Of a DNA stretch of 64,000 bases, positions 41,015 to 48,363 are shown piece by piece. Location: assembly GCA_963794995.1 (NCBI GenBank), contig CAWCFV010000002.1:3038001-3102000 (forward strand), given 5' to 3'. Both the position numbers and the translations under genes were made by a program. The notes beneath the pieces were generated by a model that saw only the letters and a list, made by a program, of their open reading frames with translations, had not been told where the DNA came from and searched no databases. Within the stretch, counting starts at the first letter, position 1. Every line of letters begins with the position of its first letter. This DNA comes from CAWCFV01 sp963794995. GTDB lineage: Bacteria; Actinomycetota; Actinomycetes; JACCUZ01.

Positions 41015-42488
41015 CACCGGGTCCCGTCCGGTCCGGGTCCGCGTCGCGCCCTCGCCCACGGGTGACCCGCACGTCGGCACGGCGTACATGTCGTTGTTCA
41101 ACCTCGCCTTCGCGCGGCAGCAGGGCGGGACGTTCCTGCTGCGGATCGAGGACACCGACCGCGCTCGCTACGTCGAGTCCAGCGAGCAGCAGATCTACGA
41201 CACTCTCCGCTGGCTCGGGCTCGACTGGGACGAGGGCCCGGACAAGGGCGGCCCGTACGCGCCGTACCGGCAGAGTGAGCGGTCCGCCACCTACACGCAG
41301 CACGTCGACCGGCTGCTCGCCGACGGCAAGGCGTACCACTGCTGGTGCTCCACCGATCGGCTCGCGCAGATGCGGGAGGCGCAGCAGAAGGCCAAGCTGC
41401 CCACCGGCTACGACCGGCTCTGCGTCGGGAAGACCCGCGACGAGCGCGCACAGCTCGACGGGTTCAGCGACGCACCGGTCGTGCGGATGCTGGTCCCCGA
41501 CGACGCGCCGCTGGTCTTCGACGACGTCATCCGCGGCGAGGTGAAGGCTCCGCGTCCCGACGACCAGGTCATCGTCAAGGCCGACGGGTTCCCGACGTAC
41601 CACCTGGCCAACGTCGTCGACGACCACGAGATGGGCATCACCCACGTGGTGCGCGGCGAGGAGTGGATCTCGTCGACCCCCAAGCACGTGCTGCTCTACG
41701 ACTGGCTCGGCTGGGAGCGCCCGGCCTTCGCGCACATGCCGCTGCTGCGCAACACGGACAAGTCGAAGATCTCCAAGCGCAAGAACCCCGCCGCGCGGCT
41801 GCTGTGGTTCCAGGAGCAGGGCTACCTGCCCGAGGCGCTGCGCAACTTCCTCGCGCTGATGGGCTACTCGCAGCCCGACGGCGAGGAGATCTTCACCTTC
41901 GACGACATGGTGCGCGACTTCGACTGGGCCCGGGTCAACACCGTCGGACCGGTCTTCGACCTCGACAAGCTCAGCTGGCTCAACGGGCACTACGTGCGCG
42001 AGCTCTCGGTGCCCGACCTGGCCGGCCGGATCGTCGAGCACCTGGTCCGGGCCGGCGTGCTGCCGCCGGAGCCGACGACCGACCAGCTCGCCCTGGTCGA
42101 GGCCGCGACGCCGCTGGTCAACGAGCGGATGCAGGTGCTCTCCGAGGCCGAGTCGATGCTCGGGTTCCTGCTGGTCGCCGACGCCGACTTCCGCGTCGAC
42201 CAGGACGACGCCACGAAGATGCTCGGACCGGACGCCCGGCCGGCACTCGAGGCTGCCGTCGCGGCCATGACCGACCTGTCGTCATGGGCGCACGAGGACA
42301 TCCAGGCGGCGCTGCGTGCTGCCCTGGTCGAGGGGCTCGGGCTCAAGCCGAAGGTCGCCTTCGGCGCCGTGCGGGTCGCCGTCACCGGCCGTCGGGTGTC
42401 GCCTCCCCTGTTCGAGTCGATGGAGCTGCTGGGCCGGGACCGTTCGCTGGACCGGCTGCGCGCCGCTCTCGCGCTCGCCGACGAGTAG
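41007..42488 (+). CDS. gltX: Glutamyl-tRNA synthetase (non-discriminating type expected)
   Basis: A 493-residue class I synthetase: the HIGH-equivalent SPTGDPHVGTAYMSLFN at the N terminus and the KMSKS-equivalent KSKISKRKNPA near residue 252, followed by an all-helical anticodon-binding domain. With gatCAB in the same window and a tRNA-Gln gene 1 kb downstream, it probably charges tRNA-Gln with glutamate as well as tRNA-Glu. No glnS is in the window, but the rest of the genome is unseen. The GTG start overlaps the preceding gene. Confidence 0.95.
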   Translation: MADTGSRPVRVRVAPSPTGDPHVGTAYMSLFNLAFARQQGGTFLLRIEDTDRARYVESSEQQIYDTLRWLGLDWDEGPDKGGPYAPYRQSERSATYTQHVDRLLADGKAYHCWCSTDRLAQMREAQQKAKLPTGYDRLCVGKTRDERAQLDGFSDAPVVRMLVPDDAPLVFDDVIRGEVKAPRPDDQVIVKADGFPTYHLANVVDDHEMGITHVVRGEEWISSTPKHVLLYDWLGWERPAFAHMPLLRNTDKSKISKRKNPAARLLWFQEQGYLPEALRNFLALMGYSQPDGEEIFTFDDMVRDFDWARVNTVGPVFDLDKLSWLNGHYVRELSVPDLAGRIVEHLVRAGVLPPEPTTDQLALVEAATPLVNERMQVLSEAESMLGFLLVADADFRVDQDDATKMLGPDARPALEAAVAAMTDLSSWAHEDIQAALRAALVEGLGLKPKVAFGAVRVAVTGRRVSPPLFESMELLGRDRSLDRLRAALALADE

Positions 42489-42500
42489 GCCATCCCCGCC

Positions 42501-43496
42501 ATGGCGACCCCTCGTGCGGAGGCCGGTGACCCGCACCCGCTCCTGCTCCGTGCGCCCCGGCCCCCCTGGTGGCGACCGGTGCTCGGGCTGCTGCTCGCCA
42601 CCGCGACCGTGGTCGTCCTGTCGGTCGCGGTGGTGCTCGTCGCGAGCCTGCTCGTGGGAACCGGCCCGGGGGAGGCGGGGACGGACGACCCCCTCGACCC
42701 GGGCACCTGGCAGGGCCTGCTCGCCAACAACCTGGTGATCCTCACGATCGTGCCGGCGGCCGTGCTGGCGGTCCTCGTCGTGCACCGGCAGCGGGCGGGC
42801 TGGCTCGCCTCGGTCACCGGCCGCCCGCGCTGGGGACTGCTGGGCCGCTTCTTCCTCGTCGCGGCGGTCGTGGTGGTCGCGAGCTACGGGCTGTCCTTCC
42901 TGCTGCCCACCTCGACCTCTCTGGAGGGCACCGCGCCGTCGACCGGTGCGCTGCTGGCGACCCTGCTGGTGATCCTGCTCACGACGCCGTTGCAGTCCAT
43001 GGCCGAGGAGGTCGGCTTCCGCGGCTACCTCACCCAGGCGGTCGCGTCGTGGGGGCGCCGTCCGGCGCCGGCGACCGCGGCCGGTGTCGCGGTCAGCGCG
43101 ACGCTCTTCGCGCTGGCGCACGGCGCCCAGGACGCCGCCTTGTTCGCCGACCGGTTCGCGTTCGGCCTGGTGGCGTCGTGGCTGGCCTGGCGCACCGGCG
43201 GCCTCGAGGCGCCGGTGGCGCTGCACGCCGCCAACAACCTGGTCAGCCTCGGCAGCGGGGCGTTCGCCGGGACGCTGTCTGAGTCGCTGTCCCTCTCGAC
43301 GGTGGAGTGGCAGTTCGCGTTGCTGGACGTGGTGTCGATGCTCGTGTTCGCCGTCGTCGTGGCGCGGCTGACCGATCGTTGGGCGCCGGACCGGCTGCGG
43401 GTTTTGTCCCCCGCGCAGGCGGTCGGGTATCGTGGCCCGGGCCCGTCCACCCCGTCGCCAGCGGGGGACGATGCACGCCCTTGGGGTATGGGGTAA
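42501..43496 (+). CDS. CPBP-family intramembrane metalloprotease
   Basis: A 331-residue multi-pass protein with the ABI/CPBP motifs EEVGFRGYL (about residue 168), HGAQD and HAANN, the expected zinc-binding Glu and His residues of Rce1/CAAX-type glutamic or metallo proteases. It is predicted to have eight membrane segments. The function in actinobacteria is mostly unknown; some members cleave peptides or process lantibiotics. The C terminus runs 15 bp into the tRNA-Gln gene (stop 43494-43496), so the last five codons lie in tRNA sequence. The ATG at 42501 is 12 bp after gltX. Confidence 0.85.
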   Translation: MATPRAEAGDPHPLLLRAPRPPWWRPVLGLLLATATVVVLSVAVVLVASLLVGTGPGEAGTDDPLDPGTWQGLLANNLVILTIVPAAVLAVLVVHRQRAGWLASVTGRPRWGLLGRFFLVAAVVVVASYGLSFLLPTSTSLEGTAPSTGALLATLLVILLTTPLQSMAEEVGFRGYLTQAVASWGRRPAPATAAGVAVSATLFALAHGAQDAALFADRFAFGLVASWLAWRTGGLEAPVALHAANNLVSLGSGAFAGTLSESLSLSTVEWQFALLDVVSMLVFAVVVARLTDRWAPDRLRVLSPAQAVGYRGPGPSTPSPAGDDARPWGMG

Positions 43497-43553
43497 TTGG
43501 CAGCCCGACTGATTCTGGTTCAGTTAGTCTTGGTTCGAGTCCAGGTACCCCAG
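43482..43553 (+). tRNA. tRNA-Gln (anticodon CTG)
   Basis: The acceptor stem TGGGGTA (43482-43488) pairs with TACCCCA (43546-43552). The anticodon arm is ACTGA-TTCTGGT-TCAGT with anticodon CTG, and the T arm contains TTGGTTCGAGTCCAGG. CCA is not encoded. It overlaps the 3' end of the CPBP gene by 15 bp. Confidence 0.93.
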
Positions 43554-43633
43554 CAAGGCAGGCCGGCACGCTCGCCGGTGTAGAGTTCCTGCTCGCGCGC
43601 GCAGCCGGCGAAGGCTGCAGGCGCACCCATCGT

Positions 43634-43706
43634 GGCCCCGTTGTGTAGCGGCCTAGCACGCCGCCCTCTCAAGGCGGTAGCGCGGGTTCGAATCCCGTCG
43701 GGGCTA
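43634..43706 (+). tRNA. tRNA-Glu (anticodon CTC)
   Basis: The acceptor GGCCCCG (43634-43640) pairs with CGGGGCT (one G-T pair). The anticodon stem CCGCC-CTCTCAA-GGCGG carries CTC, and the T arm is GCGGGTTCGAATCCCGT. The bases after the discriminator A read CCA (43707-43709), so CCA is encoded. It follows tRNA-Gln by 80 bp and ends in a strong terminator. Confidence 0.95.
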
Positions 43707-43710
43707 CCAC

Positions 43711-43743
43711 CCAAAGGCCCAGGTCAGCGACCTGGGCCTTTGG
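43711..43743 (+). terminator. Terminator of the tRNA-Gln/tRNA-Glu unit
   Basis: A perfect 15-bp stem (CCAAAGGCCCAGGTC and complement) encloses the loop AGC immediately after tRNA-Glu. It has no long T-run. Confidence 0.8.
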
Positions 43744-43886
43744 CATTCCGGACACCGCCGCAGATCGGCGGGCCGGGACCGGCCCGCGCGACGGCGAGGG
43801 CGAGTAGCGTGGGTGACGTTCACAGCGCTGGCCCCGGACCCGGTTACGTGGCGACATGCCGATGGCGGGTCGAGGACGGGATTCCC

Positions 43887-44720
43887 ATGCTGGACAGGAC
43901 GAGACCGGATGCGTCCGCGGCGTCGACGCACGCCGTCCGAGCGGACGGTCGGTGGCGCCGGGCGACCAAGGCACTGCTCTCCGGACGAGCCGGCCCTGAC
44001 TCGGTGGTCCGGGCGGATCTGGTGCTGCGGCTGACCGGCGAGCTGGACATCTCCACCGCCCCGGGTGTCGACCGGCAGCTCCGCGAGTACGCCCAGGTCC
44101 GCGGCGACTCGGTGGTGATCGTGGACCTCGCCGGCGTGACGTTCATCGACAGCTGCGGGCTGGACTCCCTGGTGAGGGCGCACCACGACCTGGCCGCGCA
44201 CGACCGGCTGCTGTCGCTGCAGTCGGTGCCCCGCCCGGCACAGCGCTTGTTCGAGCTGCTGCGCCACTGCGGCTACTCCCCGCTGCTCGAGCAGGCGCTC
44301 GCGTCGATGCCCGCCGGCGCCGACACCGACGACACCGATGGCACCGACGACACCGACGACACCGACGACCCGAGCGCCCGGCCGGGCGGGCAGGGCACCG
44401 ACAGGCGGCTGCTGTCGGCGACGGTCACGAGGCTGCACGGGGCCGTCCACCGGCGCGCTGCACTCGACCAGGCCAAGGGACTGCTCATGGGCGTGCACGG
44501 GTGCAACGCCGCCCAGGCGGAGGCTCTGCTCGAGCAGATCGCCGCGCGCCACATGGTCACGCTCGACGATCTCGCCGACTGCCTCGGAGCGCTCGCCACC
44601 ACCGGCCGTGGCGGCGATGCGTCAGCGACGTACGAGCCGGCGGTCGCGGCGGCCGCCCGGGCGGCCTGGGGCGAGCAGCGCGTGGCCGCGCCGGTGCCGA
44701 GACAACGCGGGACCCAGTGA
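43887..44720 (+). CDS. STAS-ANTAR fusion protein
   Basis: A 277-residue regulator. A STAS (anti-anti-sigma-like) domain spans about residues 40-135 with the phospho-acceptor region FIDSCGLDSL (Ser89). A repetitive Asp/Thr linker (146-161, from 9-bp GACACCGAC repeats) follows, and then an ANTAR RNA-binding domain at about 170-235 (LDQAKGLLMGVHGCNAAQAEALL). STAS domains are switched by serine kinases; ANTAR domains bind paired hairpins in RNA and act as antiterminators. The fusion could link a partner-switch signal to RNA control. The ATG at 43887 is the first plausible start; earlier GTG codons exist in frame. A TAGCGT hexamer at 43804-43809 may be its promoter. Confidence 0.85.
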   Translation: MLDRTRPDASAASTHAVRADGRWRRATKALLSGRAGPDSVVRADLVLRLTGELDISTAPGVDRQLREYAQVRGDSVVIVDLAGVTFIDSCGLDSLVRAHHDLAAHDRLLSLQSVPRPAQRLFELLRHCGYSPLLEQALASMPAGADTDDTDGTDDTDDTDDPSARPGGQGTDRRLLSATVTRLHGAVHRRAALDQAKGLLMGVHGCNAAQAEALLEQIAARHMVTLDDLADCLGALATTGRGGDASATYEPAVAAAARAAWGEQRVAAPVPRQRGTQ

Positions 44721-44756
44721 CTGCATGACCCGGCGAGGCGTCGGGCCCCCGCCAGG

Positions 44757-45488
44757 ATGACCAAGGCGTCCGGACGTCCCGCCCAGATCCTGGCTGCGCT
44801 GTCCGCCGAGTCGCTCGGTCCGAGCCCGGCCGACCTGCTCGGAGCGCTGGTGGCCATGTGCGCCGCCGGCGTCCCGGTGACGGGTGCCGGCATCATCGTG
44901 ATGACCGACTCGGGCCCGGGGGCGATGCTGGCCAGCACCGACGGGCCGGCGCGGACCATGGAGGACCTTCAGTTCACGCTCGGGGAGGGCCCGTGCGTGG
45001 ACGCGTCCCGCACCGGGCGGCCGGTGCTGCAGCCCGCTCTGGCCAGCACGGCGCCGGGGCGGTGGCCGGGCTTCGCCGCCGGTGCGCTCGAGGCCGGGGT
45101 CCGGGCGGTCTTCGCGTTCCCGCTGCAGATCGGCGGCATCCGGGTGGGGGTGCTCGACCTGTACCGCGACGTCGAGGGCGCGCTGGACAGGGGCGAGCTC
45201 GCCGAGGCGCTCGCCTACGCCGATGCCGCCACCTCGCTGGTGCTCCAGCTTCAGGCACCACCCGGCGGCGACGGCGACGTGGCGGACCTGGCGGCGCTGG
45301 TCGAGGACCGGGCCGAGGTGCACCAGGCGACCGGGATGATCTCGGTGCAGGCGGCACTGGGGCTCGCCGAGGCGCTCGTCCTGCTCAGGGCGCACGCCTT
45401 TGCGATGGAGCGCCCGATTCGTGACGTGGCGCGGGACGTGGTGGCTCGGACCCTGCGCTTCGCCCCCGAGGACGATCATCCTGAGTAG
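44757..45488 (+). CDS. GAF-ANTAR regulator 1
   Basis: A 243-residue protein with an N-terminal GAF domain (about 30-160; QFTLGEGPCVDASRTGRPVLQP is the actinobacterial GAF-ANTAR signature) and a C-terminal ANTAR domain (about 180-235; VHQATGMISVQAALGLAEALVLLRAHAF). The GAF part probably senses a small molecule or redox state and the ANTAR part binds RNA. It lies 36 bp after the STAS-ANTAR gene, so the two are probably co-transcribed. Confidence 0.88.
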   Translation: MTKASGRPAQILAALSAESLGPSPADLLGALVAMCAAGVPVTGAGIIVMTDSGPGAMLASTDGPARTMEDLQFTLGEGPCVDASRTGRPVLQPALASTAPGRWPGFAAGALEAGVRAVFAFPLQIGGIRVGVLDLYRDVEGALDRGELAEALAYADAATSLVLQLQAPPGGDGDVADLAALVEDRAEVHQATGMISVQAALGLAEALVLLRAHAFAMERPIRDVARDVVARTLRFAPEDDHPE

Positions 45489-45530
45489 GCTCGCAGGAGC
45501 CTCGCCGGCACGGGAGAGGAGGGTCCGGCG

Positions 45531-46253
45531 ATGAGCCGTGACAAGCGCCTCGCGCGCGTCTTCGTGGAACTCGCGGACACCCTGGTGGCCCCGTTCGACG
45601 TCATCGACTTCCTCCAGACGCTCGTCGACCGGTGCGTCGAGCTGCTGTCGGCCGACGCAGCCGGACTCATGCTGGCCGACCAGCGGGGCCAGCTCCGGGT
45701 GGTGGCCTCGTCGGCCGAGTCCGCGCGGGTGGTGGAGATCTTCGAGCTGCAGAGCTTCGAGGGGCCCTGCCTGGACTGCTACCGGAGCGGGCAGCAGGTC
45801 GTGAACCTCGACGCCGAGCAGATGCGCGCCCGCTGGCCGAACTTCTCCGCCGAGGCGGCCAAGCTGGGGTTCCGCTCCGTGCACGCCCTGCCGATGCGGT
45901 TGCGTCACGAGGTCATCGGCGCGGTCAACCTGTTCTCCGTGGCCGGGTCCGTGCTCGACGACGACGAGGTCGCCGTCGGCCAGGCGATGGCGGACGTGGC
46001 GACCATCGGGCTCTTCCAGGAGCGGGCGGTCCGCGAGGGGCACGTCCTCGCCGAGCAGCTCCAGACCGCGCTCAACAGCCGCATCCTCATCGAACAGGCC
46101 AAGGGCGTGCTGGCCGAGCGCTCCGAGATCTCGGTCGACGAGGCGTTCGTCCTCATGCGTTCCTACGCCCGCCAGCACGGCCGGACGCTGACCGCGGTGG
46201 CGAACGCGGTCATCGACCGCTCGCTGGCGTCCACGGAGCTCCGGCCACGCTGA
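45531..46253 (+). CDS. GAF-ANTAR regulator 2
   Basis: A 240-residue protein of the same architecture: GAF domain at about 10-155 (LQSFEGPCLDCYRSGQQVVN, HEVIGAVNLFS) and ANTAR domain at about 170-232 (LIEQAKGVLAERSEISVDEAFVLMRSYARQHGRTL). It has a GGAGAGGAGGG ribosome site. A TAGGCT hexamer near 45486 may provide a separate promoter. It is not a recent copy of regulator 1, since the two share only family-level motifs. A Cys pair, Cys83 and Cys86 in GPCLDC, could be redox-sensitive. Confidence 0.88.
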   Translation: MSRDKRLARVFVELADTLVAPFDVIDFLQTLVDRCVELLSADAAGLMLADQRGQLRVVASSAESARVVEIFELQSFEGPCLDCYRSGQQVVNLDAEQMRARWPNFSAEAAKLGFRSVHALPMRLRHEVIGAVNLFSVAGSVLDDDEVAVGQAMADVATIGLFQERAVREGHVLAEQLQTALNSRILIEQAKGVLAERSEISVDEAFVLMRSYARQHGRTLTAVANAVIDRSLASTELRPR

Positions 46254-46300
46254 CCGCCCGGCCGGTGGGGCTAGCGTGGAGGCCCGAAGGGGGTTCTGCG

Positions 46301-46561
46301 ATGAACGTGCGGGACGAGGTCGAGATCGAGGTGCTGCGGGCGGTCGAGCGCGAGTCCTGCGTGCATGTCGCCGGTATCGCGCTGGCCTACCCCGGGGTCG
46401 AGCCGCCCGACGTCGCGCGCACGGTGGAGCGGCTCGTCGCCCTGGACGAGATCGCCGGAGGCGCGCGCACGACACGTGACGGCGGCGTGCACGACCTGTC
46501 CCTCACCGAGCGTGGCGAGGCACGGCTCGCGGCCACCCGGCCCGACGGGGACCCGCACTGA
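46301..46561 (+). CDS. Small winged-helix-like protein, unknown
   Basis: An 86-residue protein with a predicted helix-turn-helix pattern: VEIEVLRAVERESCVHVAGIAL, then VEPPDVARTVERLVALDEI, then a wing-like GARTTRDGGVHDLSLTERGEARL. That resembles the minimal winged helix of MarR/PadR-type DNA-binding proteins, where ALD/GLV-x-I precedes the wing. No effector part is present. ATG start after GAAGGGGG. It follows the GAF-ANTAR genes and could regulate them. Function not established. Confidence 0.65.
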   Translation: MNVRDEVEIEVLRAVERESCVHVAGIALAYPGVEPPDVARTVERLVALDEIAGGARTTRDGGVHDLSLTERGEARLAATRPDGDPH

Positions 46562-46590
46562 CCGGGCTCGGTCTCGGGGCCAGGTCCGCG

Positions 46591-47472
46591 GTGGCCCTCA
46601 TCGTCGCGGGGGTTGCCCTGCTCGGTCTGGGTGTGGGCCTGGTCCTCGACCCCGGCCGGGCCACTACCTCGACCACACCCGCGACGGACCTCGGCGGGCG
46701 AGCGCTGACGGTGGTCGCGGTCGGGGACATCGCGCGGGAGGCGGCCGACGGCGCGGGCACCGCGGCGCTGGTCCGCGACGTCGACCCGGACTACCTGCTC
46801 GTGCTCGGCGACGCCGCCTACGACCAGGGCAGCACCGCCGACTACGCCCGCGCGTACGACCCCTGGTGGGGCGACCTGCGCCCGATCACCCGCCCGGTGC
46901 CCGGGAACCACGACTACCGGTCCCGGGACGCCGCCGGCTACTTCGGCTACTTCGCCGACCAGGTCCACGGTCGGCCGTACTACGCGTGGTCCGCGGCCGG
47001 CTGGCGCTTCTACGCGCTCAACTGCGAGATCGCGTGCGGACAGGGCTCCGCGCAGCTGGCCTGGCTGCGCGCCGACCTCGCCAGGCACCCGGGCACCCCG
47101 GCCGTCGGCTACCTGCACCGACCGCGGTTCACCTGCTCCAGCGGCCACCCGGCGGACCCCCAGGTCACCGGCATCTGGCGCGCCCTGCAGCGCCGCGACG
47201 GCCGGCTCGTGCTCGCCGGCCACAACCACGGCTACGAGCGGTTCACCCGGCTCGATGCCGCGGGAGCGCGGGACGGGCAGGGTCTGCGGCAGTTCGTCGT
47301 GGGGACCGGCGGCGCCGAGGAGTACCCCCTGACCGGACCCTGCCCGCGTCGCCAGGCAGCCGCCGACGGCGTCGACGGCGTCCTGGTGCTGCGGCTGCGC
47401 GCGCACTCGTACAGCTGGCGGTTCGTCGCCGTCGACGGCACGGTGCTGGACCGGGGTCGCACCCGGGTCTAG
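46591..47472 (+). CDS. Membrane-anchored metallophosphoesterase
   Basis: A 293-residue protein with an N-terminal signal or anchor (residues 1-20) and a calcineurin-like phosphoesterase domain. Visible metal-binding motifs are VVAVGDIA (in place of DxH), GDAAYDQG, PVPGNHDY and AGHNHGYERF. The first motif lacks the usual His, as in the purple-acid-phosphatase-like branch, where Tyr often fills the site. It is probably extracytoplasmic. It shares its 3' end (4-bp overlap) with the ndgR gene coming from the other side. Confidence 0.8.
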   Translation: MALIVAGVALLGLGVGLVLDPGRATTSTTPATDLGGRALTVVAVGDIAREAADGAGTAALVRDVDPDYLLVLGDAAYDQGSTADYARAYDPWWGDLRPITRPVPGNHDYRSRDAAGYFGYFADQVHGRPYYAWSAAGWRFYALNCEIACGQGSAQLAWLRADLARHPGTPAVGYLHRPRFTCSSGHPADPQVTGIWRALQRRDGRLVLAGHNHGYERFTRLDAAGARDGQGLRQFVVGTGGAEEYPLTGPCPRRQAAADGVDGVLVLRLRAHSYSWRFVAVDGTVLDRGRTRV

Positions 47473-48302
47473 CGGGGCCTCAGGCCGGTGTGGCCGCGCC
47501 CGCCCGCGCCGGCGCGGGGCGCGCCGCGCCGGCCCGGCCGCCGGCGGGAGCGGCAGCGGCCGGTGCCTGGGGCGACTGGCCGCTGGCCCTGCTGGTGCTG
47601 CAGGACCTCGCTGAGCTTGGCCGCGGCGGCGCACACGATCTGGGCGTGCAGCCGCCCGGGCTGCCGGCTGAGCCGCTCGACCGGCCCGGACACCGAGACC
47701 GCAGCCACGATGCGGCCGGCCGGGCCGCGGACCGGTGCCGACACCGACGCGACGCCTGCCTCACGCTCGCCGACGCTCTGCGCCCAGCCGCGGCGACGGA
47801 CGGCCGAGAGCATGGTGGCGGTGAACTTCGCCTCGCGCAGGCCGCGGTGCAGGCGGTCCGGCTCCTCCCACGCGAGCAGGATCTGCGCCGCGGACCCGGC
47901 CTTCATCGTGAGGGTGGCCCCCACGGGGACGGTGTCGCGCAGGCCGGTCAGGCGCTCGGCCCCGGCCACGCAGACCCGGCTGTCACCCTGCCGGCGGTAG
48001 AGCTGGGCGCTCTCCCCGGTGATGTCCCGCAGTCGCGCCAGCACCGGGTTCGCCGCCTCCAGCAGCCGGTCCTCGCCGGCCGCCGTGGCGAGCTCGCGCA
48101 GCCGCGGCCCGAGCACGAAGCGGCCCTGCATGTCCCGGGCCACCAGCCGGTGGTGCTCCAGTGCGGTGGCCAGCCGGTGCGCCGTCGGCCGCGCCAGGCC
48201 GGTGGCGGCCACCAGCGAGGCCAGGCTCGCCGGGCCTGCCTCGAGGGCACCGAGAACGATGGCGGCCTTGTCGAGGACGCCGACTCCGCTAGAGTTGTCC
48301 AT
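47469..48302 (-). CDS. ndgR: IclR-family regulator of leucine genes (NdgR/LtbR type)
   Basis: A 277-residue regulator starting MDNSSGVGVLDKAAIVLGALEAG, matching NdgR as I recall it. An N-terminal winged helix (residues 8-65, with GLARPTAHRLATALEHHRLV) is followed by the IclR effector domain (about 80-240). It is divergent from leuCD with a 61-bp gap, the conserved arrangement in Streptomyces, mycobacteria and corynebacteria, where it controls leuCD and amino-acid-dependent genes. The last 37 residues are Arg/Gly/Pro-rich (GRCRSRRRPGRRGAPRAG), an extension I do not recall in homologues. The leuC and ndgR promoters overlap in the gap. Confidence 0.9.
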   Translation of the reverse strand: MDNSSGVGVLDKAAIVLGALEAGPASLASLVAATGLARPTAHRLATALEHHRLVARDMQGRFVLGPRLRELATAAGEDRLLEAANPVLARLRDITGESAQLYRRQGDSRVCVAGAERLTGLRDTVPVGATLTMKAGSAAQILLAWEEPDRLHRGLREAKFTATMLSAVRRRGWAQSVGEREAGVASVSAPVRGPAGRIVAAVSVSGPVERLSRQPGRLHAQIVCAAAAKLSEVLQHQQGQRPVAPGTGRCRSRRRPGRRGAPRAGAGGRGHTGLRPR

Positions 48303-48315
48303 GTACCGATACTGC

Positions 48316-48334
48316 CGTCTCACCCGCCGAGACG
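48316..48334. promoter_or_regulatory. Candidate operator between ndgR and leuC
   Basis: The inverted repeat CGTCTC-N7-GAGACG sits in the 61-bp gap between the two divergent starts. Its position suits autoregulation and leuCD control by the IclR protein. Short arms make chance occurrence possible. Confidence 0.45.
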
Positions 48335-48363
48335 CAAGTGGAAGCCGTCCCAAGGAGCGAAAC

